Of a stretch of DNA of 7,397 nucleotides, positions 1 to 5,240 are shown piece after piece (the stretch's first letter is position 1; each line of letters begins with the position of its first letter). Both the position numbers and the translations under genes were made by a program. The notes below the pieces were generated by a model, which saw nothing but the letters and a program-made list of their open reading frames with translations, searched no databases and was not told where the DNA came from. The stretch comes from a bacterium (lineage in GTDB: Bacteria > Spirochaetota > JAHITG01), in NCBI GenBank assembly GCA_028711675.1, contig JAQTRT010000162.1:1-7397 (forward strand), written 5' to 3'.

Positions 1-14
1 TGCTCTTCCGATCT
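1..14 (+). other. Residual Illumina adapter at the contig end
   Basis: The first 14 bases, TGCTCTTCCGATCT, are identical to the 3' end of the Illumina TruSeq-type adapter. The leading T matches the read-2 (index) version, since the read-1 version has C at that position. The final T is the ligation overhang, so the genomic insert begins at base 15. These bases are a library artefact that survived trimming and assembly and should be removed. They replace the upstream part of the tRNA that starts at 15. Confidence 0.95.
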
Positions 15-38
15 AAGGTTCGAGCCCTTGTGGGCCCA
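15..38 (+). tRNA. 3' end of a tRNA (T-arm and acceptor strand), truncated by the adapter
   Basis: Bases 15-18 (AAGG), loop 19-25 (TTCGAGC) and 26-30 (CCTTG) form a T-arm with the invariant TTCGA loop. The outermost left base of the stem has been replaced by the adapter T. Bases 31-37 (TGGGCCC) would be the 3' acceptor strand, pairing with a 5' GGGCCCA that is outside the contig. Base 38 (A) is the discriminator. No CCA is encoded: the next bases are AGG. The anticodon is missing, so the identity is unknown. The predicted G3-C70 pair argues against alanine, and GGGCCCA with A73 would fit isoleucine, valine or threonine. Identification rests on the T-arm and acceptor alone. Confidence 0.65.
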
Positions 39-72
39 AGGCTTATTTTCGTTCATTTTAGAGGTTTTCAAT

Positions 73-849
73 TTGACGGGCTATGATTTAGTAAAATTTG
101 AGAGTGAATTGAATCGGTTAATCCCTCAAACCCTCGCAGAAAAATGGGATAATATCGGCCTTCAGATTGCGAATGAGAATATAAGGATCAGGCGGGTCCT
201 GATCACCCTGGATATGACAGAAAAGGTCTTTCAATATGCCCGCAGCCTCCGGTTCGACGCAGTCCTTTCCCACCATCCGGTCATCTTTAAACCTGTCAGC
301 CGGCTCCTTTGTTTCAAGAATAAAAAACATCATCTGATCCGTGACCTTCTCAGTTCCAACATCGCCCTTATCGTCCTTCATACAAACCTGGATAAATACC
401 TTTTTCAGGCCCTTTCCCGGAAACTGGGCCTGACCCGGATCAAGCCCCTTTCCGCAGACGGCTTCGGAAGTTACGGATTCCTGAAAAAAACCCTGTCCTT
501 AAAGGCATTCCTCCGGCTGGTGAAGAAAAAACTGAAGATCAACCACGTGACCTACACCGGAAAAGAGGACCGGACCGTACGGTGCGTGGCTGCTCTGGGC
601 GGCAGCGGCGCTTCCCTGCTCGAGAGTTCCCTCAAAGAAAAGAAGATCGATGTGCTTATCACATCGGACGTTAAATACCACAGCGGACAACTGGCCGAGG
701 AAACCGGTGTTTCCGTGATACAGGCCAGCCACTACGATACGGAAAAAGTCATGCTGCCTGAGCTGAAGAAGCTTCTGGAAAAAAAATTCAAGGACCATAT
801 ATATTTTGAATTGAACACGATCAATACTGATCCGTTCAAATACAATTAA
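73..849 (+). CDS. nif3: NIF3/YbgI-family dinuclear metal-centre protein
   Basis: A 258-residue NIF3-like protein (DUF34), often annotated as GTP cyclohydrolase 1 type 2 homolog; its physiological reaction is not settled. Family members form toroidal hexamers with a two-metal site. The ligands known from E. coli YbgI are all present: H67-H68 in a SHHPVIF motif, H103 and D107 in LHTNLD, and H220 and E224 in ASHYDTEK. The N-terminal signature LAEKWDNIGLQI is also typical, and the length matches the short form of the family. TTG at 73 is preferred as start because AGAGG lies at 60-64 with an 8-base gap. The earlier in-frame TTG at 28 lies inside the tRNA acceptor, and no ATG is nearby. It is the first gene of an operon with the zinc-ribbon and RNase H genes. 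Family assignment is firm; the exact start is moderately sure. Confidence 0.93.
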   Translation: MTGYDLVKFESELNRLIPQTLAEKWDNIGLQIANENIRIRRVLITLDMTEKVFQYARSLRFDAVLSHHPVIFKPVSRLLCFKNKKHHLIRDLLSSNIALIVLHTNLDKYLFQALSRKLGLTRIKPLSADGFGSYGFLKKTLSLKAFLRLVKKKLKINHVTYTGKEDRTVRCVAALGGSGASLLESSLKEKKIDVLITSDVKYHSGQLAEETGVSVIQASHYDTEKVMLPELKKLLEKKFKDHIYFELNTINTDPFKYN

Positions 850-858
850 GGAGGTGTG

Positions 859-1572
859 ATGAAAGAGCAGTTGTTAAAGCTTGTTGACCTGCAGAATATC
901 GACTCCAAGATCTTCGACATCAAGGTCAAGCTCCAGAAACTTCCCGACCAGCTGAAAAAGCTCAAGGAAGAGTTCGAACCCCGGTTCAAGAAGTTCAACG
1001 AAACCAAGGAATCGCTGAAGGCCAAAGAAGCGGATAACCTCAGGATGGAGATGGAAACAAAGGAAAAGGAAGAGAAACTGAAAGATCTCCACCAGAAGCT
1101 CTCCAACGTGAAAAAGGCCAAGGAACTGAACGCCGTGGACACCGAGATCAACGCCGTAAAAAAATCCATGACCGAGATGCAAACCGCCAAGACCAAGCTG
1201 GCTGAAGAGATCGATAATCTGAAAAAGGAACTGCAAGAAGAAGAACAGATTATTCAGGAACAGGAAAAGAACATCAAAGAACTCGAGGAAAAGATCGAGA
1301 CCGAGAACAAGGAAAATGCCGCGATCCTCGAAGGACTTAAGACAGAACGGGACAAGATTGCCGGGACCATTCCGCCGGACCTGCTGGAAGAGTATGAGTT
1401 CATCTTCGAAAAGAAGGGCGGAAAGGCCATTGTCGCGGTCAAAGGGAAATCCTGCACAGGATGCTTTATGTCCATCCCGCCCCAGACCGTGAACGATATA
1501 AGGAAATGCAACAAGATCCATTACTGTCCGTACTGTTCAAGGATCCTGTTTTATCCAGAATGGGAAAACTAA
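859..1572 (+). CDS. Coiled-coil C4 zinc-ribbon protein (COG1579 type)
   Basis: A 237-residue cytoplasmic protein with two parts. Residues from about 5 to 165 are a continuous, Lys/Glu-rich coiled coil with heptad-like leucines and no proline until the TIPPDLLEEYE linker. The C-terminal part is a C4 zinc ribbon, with C199-x2-C202 and C223-x2-C226 as likely zinc ligands; an extra C217 lies between the pairs. This is the architecture of COG1579, which is predicted to bind nucleic acid and has no established reaction. ATG 859 is chosen over the overlapping GTG 856 because the strong Shine-Dalgarno AAGGAGG (848-854) sits only one base from the GTG. The gene starts 9 bases after the NIF3 stop and overlaps the RNase H start by 13 bases, so it is probably co-transcribed and translationally coupled. 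It may serve as a partner or nucleic-acid adaptor for those two proteins; that is inference. Confidence 0.92.
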   Translation: MKEQLLKLVDLQNIDSKIFDIKVKLQKLPDQLKKLKEEFEPRFKKFNETKESLKAKEADNLRMEMETKEKEEKLKDLHQKLSNVKKAKELNAVDTEINAVKKSMTEMQTAKTKLAEEIDNLKKELQEEEQIIQEQEKNIKELEEKIETENKENAAILEGLKTERDKIAGTIPPDLLEEYEFIFEKKGGKAIVAVKGKSCTGCFMSIPPQTVNDIRKCNKIHYCPYCSRILFYPEWEN

Positions 1573-2072
1573 AGGAAGAGATTTTTTCTCTAATTCATGG
1601 ATTTTTAAACGAGAACAAAGCTGCGGAAGAAGAGCACTTCATCCGGAACCTGAAAAACTTCATTAAAACACTTTCATCATCCATTCCCCGGAACTCCGTT
1701 ATCATCCATACGGACGGATCCTCCAAAGGTAATCCGGGCCCGGCCCGTATCGGCATCCAGTTTACGGACAGCCAGAATAACATCCTCCTCCGTGAGAGCC
1801 GGGAGATCGGCATCAAGACAAACAACCAGGCGGAATATACCGCTGTCCGGGAAGCCCTGAAAATGGCACTCGAGAAGAATTACCGGAACGTGGTGCTTTT
1901 TTCGGACAGCCAGGTCGTCATCCACCAGCTGAACAACCTGTACAAGATCAAGGACCCCGGCCTCCGGAAATTCTATGACGAAATAAAAAAGATCATGGAG
2001 AAGTTCGAAGAGATCAAGCTGGTCCATATCAAAAGAGAAAAGAACAAGACAGCAGACATCCTGTCCAATTAA
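1560..2072 (+). CDS. rnhA: RNase HI-type ribonuclease H with N-terminal extension
   Basis: A 170-residue protein whose residues 46-170 form an RNase HI fold that would cleave the RNA strand of RNA-DNA hybrids. The acidic catalytic residues are all present: D52 in HTDGSSKGNPGP, E92 in NNQAEYTA, D116 in LFSDSQVV and D166 in KNKTADILSN. Residues 1-45 form a helical, charged extension without the aromatic signature of the hybrid-binding domain. The chain stops four residues after D166, shorter than usual. ATG 1560 overlaps the zinc-ribbon gene by 13 bases. No good Shine-Dalgarno is correctly spaced (AAGGA at 1539-1543 is 16 bases away), so translation probably depends on coupling to the upstream gene. 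The open frame extends back to 1461, but that part overlaps the zinc-ribbon codons and is unlikely to be translated. Family is firm; the start is less certain. Confidence 0.88.
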   Translation: MGKLKEEIFSLIHGFLNENKAAEEEHFIRNLKNFIKTLSSSIPRNSVIIHTDGSSKGNPGPARIGIQFTDSQNNILLRESREIGIKTNNQAEYTAVREALKMALEKNYRNVVLFSDSQVVIHQLNNLYKIKDPGLRKFYDEIKKIMEKFEEIKLVHIKREKNKTADILSN

Positions 2073-2084
2073 AAACGTACGAGC

Positions 2085-2153
2085 GTACCGAAACGGCACC
2101 TTGTACCGAAACGGCACCTTGTACCGAAACGGCACCTTGTACCGAAACGGCAC
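2085..2153. repeat. Tandem array 1: four identical 15-base palindromic units, 18-bp period
   Basis: GTACCGAAACGGCAC occurs four times without change at 2085-2099, 2103-2117, 2121-2135 and 2139-2153, separated by CTT each time. Each unit is an imperfect palindrome with a three-base loop. As minus-strand RNA all six pairs form, one of them G-U; as plus-strand RNA one pair is an A-C mismatch. The array starts 12 bases after the RNase H stop and ends 2 bases before the AGAGG ribosome binding site of the next gene. No T-run follows, so it does not look like an ordinary terminator. A diverged four-unit copy lies at 3265-3333. Confidence 0.95.
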
Positions 2154-2167
2154 AAAGAGGCGATAAC

Positions 2168-2617
2168 GTGAAAAGATCAAAAGAAGAACTGATCTCTTAT
2201 TGCGGGCTTTATTGCGGCGAATGTTTCATCAAAGAGAACAGGATGGCTGACCTTTCCGTGGAACTGAGAAAATACCTGGACAAGGTCAATTTCAAGAAAT
2301 ACACAAATTCTCTGAGTAAGATGATCCCGGAGATGCGGCTGCTCAGGCATTATGGCCTTTTTTATAAGGTCCTGTGTGCTCTGGACGGGATGCGGTGTCC
2401 GGCTCATTGCCGCGCCAATGCCGGTACATCCATGTGTAAAGTGAGGAAATGCTGCAGGGATAAGGAACTGAAAGGCTGCTGGGAATGCGCTGTCTTTGAG
2501 ACCTGTAAGACCCTGGCCTGGCTGAAACCGGTCAACAAAGATGCCAACCTGAAGAATCTTCGGATCATAAAAAGGAAAGGCGCGCAAACGTTCCTGAAAG
2601 AAAAGAAATACTGGTAA
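2168..2617 (+). CDS. DUF3795-type cysteine-rich protein
   Basis: A 149-residue protein opening with ISYCGLYCGEC, the hallmark N-terminus of DUF3795 proteins, followed further on by cysteine clusters and the typical ending GCWECAVFETCKTL. Twelve cysteines are visible: residues 12, 16, 19, 70, 77, 81, 90, 95, 96, 104, 107 and 113. Such spacing suggests binding of zinc or an iron-sulfur cluster, but I know of no established function for the family. There is no signal peptide or membrane segment, so it is probably cytoplasmic. The start is GTG 2168 with AGAGG at 2156-2160, 7 bases upstream, directly after repeat array 1. It is the first gene of a cassette with the small membrane protein and YccF. 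Family assignment is fairly sure; metal binding is inferred. Confidence 0.82.
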   Translation: MKRSKEELISYCGLYCGECFIKENRMADLSVELRKYLDKVNFKKYTNSLSKMIPEMRLLRHYGLFYKVLCALDGMRCPAHCRANAGTSMCKVRKCCRDKELKGCWECAVFETCKTLAWLKPVNKDANLKNLRIIKRKGAQTFLKEKKYW

Positions 2618-2635
2618 AGGTCCGGCCGGACCTTT
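2616..2635. other. Perfect 20-bp palindrome after the DUF3795 gene
   Basis: AAAGGTCC, GGCC and GGACCTTT form a perfect palindrome. It begins inside the TAA stop (2615-2617) of the DUF3795 gene and ends 5 bases before the AAGGAG ribosome binding site of the next gene. The RNA would form an 8-bp stem with a GGCC loop. There is no downstream T-run (GCTAAAAGG follows), so it is not a classical intrinsic terminator on the plus strand. It could stabilise the upstream mRNA 3' end, attenuate transcription or bind a dimeric protein; nothing distinguishes these. Confidence 0.6.
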
Positions 2636-2652
2636 GCTAAAAGGAGAAAAGA

Positions 2653-2850
2653 ATGAATTACACTTTTTTCGCGATCGGCTGTTACATCATTATGCGCGGA
2701 CTGCAGGTGTTATTTGAGGAAAAAAAAGAAAAAAAATGGGCCAGGCTCCTGATCAAAGGCTGGACCGTCTTCACGCTTTATGCCGGACTGGCCAGCCTGG
2801 CGGTCTGGTACATCGAAGTCCCGTTCCTGATCTTCCAAGCCGGTAAGTGA
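2653..2850 (+). CDS. Small two-helix membrane protein, unrecognised
   Basis: A 65-residue protein I do not recognise. Hydrophobic stretches at about residues 2-20 and 36-61 suggest two membrane helices, joined by a short, strongly charged loop (EEKKEKKWARLLIK), which by the positive-inside rule would face the cytoplasm. ATG 2653 has AAGGAG at 2641-2646 with a 6-base gap, a good ribosome binding site, and this is the main evidence that the frame is real. It lies 35 bases after the DUF3795 gene and 35 bases before the YccF gene on the same strand, so it is likely co-transcribed. The loop is encoded by two runs of eight A separated by one G (2720-2736), a place where sequencing or polymerase slippage could shift the frame. 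Confidence 0.7.
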   Translation: MNYTFFAIGCYIIMRGLQVLFEEKKEKKWARLLIKGWTVFTLYAGLASLAVWYIEVPFLIFQAGK

Positions 2851-2885
2851 ATATCCGGTCCCATCGAGAAAGACAGGAGGGAACA

Positions 2886-3260
2886 ATGAGTTTGATCGGT
2901 AATATTCTATGGATGATTTTAGGCGGCTTCGCTATTTTTCTGGAATACCTGATCTCGGGTTTTCTGCTCTGCTGCACCATCATCGGTATACCGTTCGGCG
3001 TTCAGTGCATGAAGCTATCCATGCTGGCCCTGCTCCCGTTCGGCCGGGAAGTGACTGATTCCAATACGTCCGGCGGCTGCCTATCCATTATCATGAACAT
3101 CATCTGGATACTTATCCGTGGTATCTGGATCAGCCTGACCCACCTGGTATTCGCTTTTCTCTGTGCCATCACTATCATAGGAATACCGTTTGCCAGCCAG
3201 CATATTAAACTGGCCTATCTCAGTTTGAGCCCCTTTGGCAAGACCATCCTGTACCGGTAA
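2886..3260 (+). CDS. yccF: YccF-type inner membrane protein (DUF307, two repeats)
   Basis: A 124-residue integral membrane protein of the YccF family, whose molecular function is unknown. It is an internal duplication. Residues 1-56 and about 68-121 each have an N-terminal hydrophobic stretch, then a T-I-I-G-I-P-F segment and a closing L-x-P-F-G. The clearest matching pair is GIPFGVQCMKLSMLALLPFG (34-53) and GIPFASQHIKLAYLSLSPFG (99-118). ATG 2886 is chosen over an earlier in-frame start at 2847 because AGGAGG lies at 2875-2880, 5 bases away, and the earlier start would add a polar extension overlapping the previous stop. The length is close to that of other members; E. coli YccF is somewhat longer. 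It ends 4 bases before repeat array 2. Small paired membrane proteins here could act together, which is inference only. Confidence 0.9.
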   Translation: MSLIGNILWMILGGFAIFLEYLISGFLLCCTIIGIPFGVQCMKLSMLALLPFGREVTDSNTSGGCLSIIMNIIWILIRGIWISLTHLVFAFLCAITIIGIPFASQHIKLAYLSLSPFGKTILYR

Positions 3261-3264
3261 GACC

Positions 3265-3333
3265 GTACCAAAATGGCACTTCGTATCGAAACGGCACGTC
3301 GTACCGAGACGGTGCTCCGTACGGTACCGGCAC
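3265..3333. repeat. Tandem array 2: four diverged units, same 18-bp period
   Basis: Four relatives of the array-1 unit lie at 3265-3279 (GTACCAAAATGGCAC), 3283-3297 (GTATCGAAACGGCAC), 3301-3315 (GTACCGAGACGGTGC) and 3319-3333 (GTACGGTACCGGCAC). Spacers are TTC, GTC and TCC. The 18-bp period and total length of 69 bp equal those of array 1. In unit 1 the G-C pair at positions 6 and 10 has become A-T, a double change that keeps pairing. Unit 3 changes positions 13 and 14 and still pairs on the plus strand. Units 2 and 4 each carry a stem disruption. The array begins 4 bases after the YccF stop. Confidence 0.9.
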
Positions 3334-3384
3334 CGCATCATTCCATTTTGAAGGTTTTATGCCGATATTATCATGTTTTATTAG

Positions 3385-3416
3385 CCGTACGATGTTCGGT
3401 ACCGGCACCGGCACCG
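3385..3416. repeat. Further degenerate unit upstream of the SRPBCC gene
   Basis: The 14-mer CGGTACCGGCACCG at 3397-3410 is an exact copy of 3322-3335 in the last unit of array 2. It is followed by another GCACCG, and both copies are preceded by CCGTACG (3385-3391 and 3317-3323), with extra bases inserted in this copy. It ends 4 bases before the AGGAGG of the SRPBCC gene. Between it and array 2 lies a 49-bp AT-rich stretch (3336-3384) that could hold a promoter, though I see no well-spaced -35/-10 pair. Confidence 0.7.
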
Positions 3417-3437
3417 AATGAGGAGGGAGAGAATTGA

Positions 3438-3836
3438 ATGAAAACTAAAAGCATCAGACAGGTCATCAATTTTAAAGCCCTGCCGCATGTGATCTATGAA
3501 CTCCTTATGGATTCAAGGAAGCATTCTGATTTTACCGGCGAAGACGCGCGCATCAACCGGGAAAAAGGAGGGACTTTCACCGCATACGGCGAATACATCA
3601 GCGGCAAGAACCTGGAACTTATACAGGACGAAAAGATCGTCCAATCCTGGCGTACCAGCGACTGGCCTGATGAATATTATTCCACCGTAACCTATTCCCT
3701 GAAAAAGACAAAGACCGGGACAAGACTTGTTTTTTCCCAGGAAGGCGTTCCGGCCGGGCAGTATAAAGCGATATCCCTGGGATGGAAAAATTTTTACTGG
3801 AAACCCCTGAAAGCACTCTTAAATGACAAAGGATAA
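3438..3836 (+). CDS. AHSA1-like SRPBCC (START-fold) domain protein
   Basis: A 132-residue single-domain protein resembling the AHSA1 branch of the SRPBCC/Bet v1-like superfamily, whose members bind hydrophobic ligands in a deep cavity. Visible features in order are the N-terminal strand and FKALPHVIYELLMDS helix, a glycine-rich strand pair GGTFTAYGEYISGKNLEL, the QDEKIVQSWRTSDWPDEYYSTVTYSL strands, TGTRLVFSQEGVP, and a final amphipathic helix containing GWKNFYWKPLKALL. The length matches a bare domain. The ligand cannot be predicted. ATG 3438 follows AGGAGG at 3421-3426 with an 11-base gap, slightly long but acceptable. The gene follows repeat array 2 and a degenerate unit, so it may be a separate transcription unit. 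It converges with the minus-strand genes, ending 23 bases from the next stop with no clear terminator between. Confidence 0.85.
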   Translation: MKTKSIRQVINFKALPHVIYELLMDSRKHSDFTGEDARINREKGGTFTAYGEYISGKNLELIQDEKIVQSWRTSDWPDEYYSTVTYSLKKTKTGTRLVFSQEGVPAGQYKAISLGWKNFYWKPLKALLNDKG

Positions 3837-3859
3837 AATTAATTCTGCCTGTATAAAGC

Positions 3860-5092
3860 TTATCTTTTTGCCGTATCCAGTATCGTTGTCTTGAACACGG
3901 CTTCCAGCATTACCCCGTTGTCCGGGGGCCACACGGCTTTCTGAAAATAAGCCCTGGGGATGGTCCTGTTGAAGGTCAGGTTCACGGCCGCGAACCTGAC
4001 CGGATGATACGCCAGGCTGAACGAGACCTGGCTGGCCAGGCTGTCGATCCCGCCTTCCTGGCTGAGGCTGGTTCTGTATTTCAGGAGGCTGTCCAGTTTG
4101 CCGGAAAACTTTACGATAAGGTCAGTCCATGTCATGTGCACGTTAAAAGGAAACCCGTTAATATCCATTCTCTGGTACAGGTAGGCAAATGTAATATCCA
4201 CAGGAGTAAAGATACTGCATCCGGCGCCTGCGTGGACCAGATATTTCTGCCAGTTACTGTCTGAAACTTTTTGATAATATCCCGGACCGGTAAAGACCCT
4301 GATCTTATAAGGAAGATAATACGTGAACATGCTGTCCACTCCTTCAAAATCCCAGACAAGCTCCTGCTGAAAGACCACGATATCGTAATCAGGCTTGAAA
4401 TTCCTGTCGCTGCGCACATACATCACGTCAAAGCTCAACGACCGGAAGGGGAAATCGATCCCTTGAACGCTAAAACTGAGCAGGCTGTTATCCGTGTTCG
4501 TTTCAACAACCGGGCCTTCGGCCCCGAACCTGTAACGGTTGTCCCCGAAGCTGCCGTTCACCGTGGCCAGTTCCTTCGTATACCAGAGCCCGTAAGTCTG
4601 GGAGAGGCTGACGGGTTTTAAGACCTGTTCCCTGGCCACGAAATAAAAGAGAGATCCTTTATAATAAGATTTGGATTTGTTCTCACTGACGAACGCGTTC
4701 CGGACATCAGAACGGTACTGGAGGTCAAGCCTGAAGAAATCTATCACCAGGTCGATCTTATGTCCCATTCTGTAGGAATCGAGCCAATTGTAAGGGATGA
4801 AAGCATCATAGGTAAGATTGATATCATTGTCCGAGACCGCTTGGTCGGGGAGCAGGGAGAACTCCTGCCTGCCGAGTCCTATGTTCAAACCCAGGCTGAC
4901 CGGGCCTGCCGAGTTATTGATCCCGATGATCAGGGCCGGGAAAAGACGCCTCTCTCCGGGCCTGGGATCATGGTCCCAGTAAACGCAGTCAAGCCCCAGG
5001 TCCACCCTGGTATAACTAAAATATGGGTACAGGCCCCTGCCTGTCAGCAAGAGAAAGCATAGAATAATAAAAACATTCTTTACACTTCTCAT
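3860..5092 (-). CDS. Predicted outer-membrane beta-barrel protein, unrecognised
   Basis: A 410-residue protein I cannot place in a named family. Residues 1-21 (MRSVKNVFIILCFLLLTGRG and on) look like a signal peptide. The rest is rich in alternating hydrophobic and polar residues with many Tyr, Phe and Gly, such as YDIVVFQQELVWDF and YLPYKIRVFTGPGYY, as expected for amphipathic strands of an outer-membrane barrel. The chain ends in a lysine-arginine tail, not the common terminal Phe. The start at 5092 is supported by AGGAG at 5105-5101, 8 bases upstream, and by the signal peptide directly after it. The open frame continues to 5263, but that part runs through the inverted-repeat element and is not protein-like. 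It follows the PorV-like gene on the same strand, 196 bases away, and may have its own promoter. Confidence 0.72.
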   Translation of the reverse strand: MRSVKNVFIILCFLLLTGRGLYPYFSYTRVDLGLDCVYWDHDPRPGERRLFPALIIGINNSAGPVSLGLNIGLGRQEFSLLPDQAVSDNDINLTYDAFIPYNWLDSYRMGHKIDLVIDFFRLDLQYRSDVRNAFVSENKSKSYYKGSLFYFVAREQVLKPVSLSQTYGLWYTKELATVNGSFGDNRYRFGAEGPVVETNTDNSLLSFSVQGIDFPFRSLSFDVMYVRSDRNFKPDYDIVVFQQELVWDFEGVDSMFTYYLPYKIRVFTGPGYYQKVSDSNWQKYLVHAGAGCSIFTPVDITFAYLYQRMDINGFPFNVHMTWTDLIVKFSGKLDSLLKYRTSLSQEGGIDSLASQVSFSLAYHPVRFAAVNLTFNRTIPRAYFQKAVWPPDNGVMLEAVFKTTILDTAKR

Positions 5093-5114
5093 GGTTAATT
5101 CTCCTGAGATACAG

Positions 5115-5120
5115 ATTATA
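5115..5120 (-). promoter_or_regulatory. Candidate -10 box for the 3860-5092 gene
   Basis: Read on the minus strand, 5120-5115 is TATAAT, a perfect -10 hexamer, 22 bases before the ATG at 5092. That would give a leader of about 16 bases containing the AGGAG site. A -35 at 16-18 bases would fall at the edge of the inverted-repeat element (CCCGTT, with no TTGACA match), so the promoter would be weak or would use sequence supplied by the element. Not more than suggestive. Confidence 0.4.
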
Positions 5121-5166
5121 AAATTACTGATCATTGTAACGGGGGAACTAATGTTTGCAGTTTTTC

Positions 5167-5214
5167 GGTTTGTGGAGCCGTGGTTTTGGCAGGACGCCAA
5201 AATCCGGCGAAACC
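5167..5214. other. Extended imperfect hairpin inside the 137-bp element
   Basis: The core stem is TTTTGGC (5184-5190) with GCCAAAA (5196-5202), closing a five-base AGGAC loop. It extends outward past one bulged T by GG/CC, then by GCC (5177-5179) with GGC (5206-5208), and again by GGTTT (5167-5171) with AAACC (5210-5214). The left side has unpaired GTGGA and GT segments. On the plus strand the loop contains GGA. Confidence 0.65.
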
Positions 5215-5220
5215 CTCGCA

Positions 5221-5240
5221 GGGCTGCACGGATGCAGCCC
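5221..5240. other. Perfect 8-bp hairpin with CGGA loop inside the 137-bp element
   Basis: GGGCTGCA (5221-5228) and TGCAGCCC (5233-5240) are perfectly complementary around a CGGA tetraloop. Neither strand has a T-run after it, so it is not a standard intrinsic terminator. On the plus strand the loop context CACGGATG resembles the CsrA/RsmA consensus. Confidence 0.75.

Noticed and set aside
874..1521. Long minus-strand ORF of 215 codons
   Set aside because: It is the antisense of the Lys/Glu-rich coiled-coil region, which gives a Leu/Phe-rich shadow frame with few stops. The sense frame has a strong ribosome binding site and a zinc ribbon.
2085..2153. CRISPR array
   Set aside because: Units are 15 bases with 3-base constant spacers, far too short and without variable spacers; no cas genes.
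1677..2180. Minus-strand ORF with VPFRYK repeated in frame
   Set aside because: The repeat results from the 18-bp period being a multiple of three, and the rest of the frame is the antisense of the RNase H gene. The same happens in array 2 (3220-3414, minus). No ribosome binding site or protein family supports either.
3348..3371. Promoter upstream of the SRPBCC gene (TTGAAG with TATTAT)
   Set aside because: The spacing is only 12 bases, too short for a standard promoter.
4760..5062. Plus-strand ORFs within 4004-5062
   Set aside because: They are antisense frames of the barrel gene without ribosome binding sites or recognisable domains.
5221..5240. Intrinsic terminator
   Set aside because: The stem is strong but neither strand has a following T-run.
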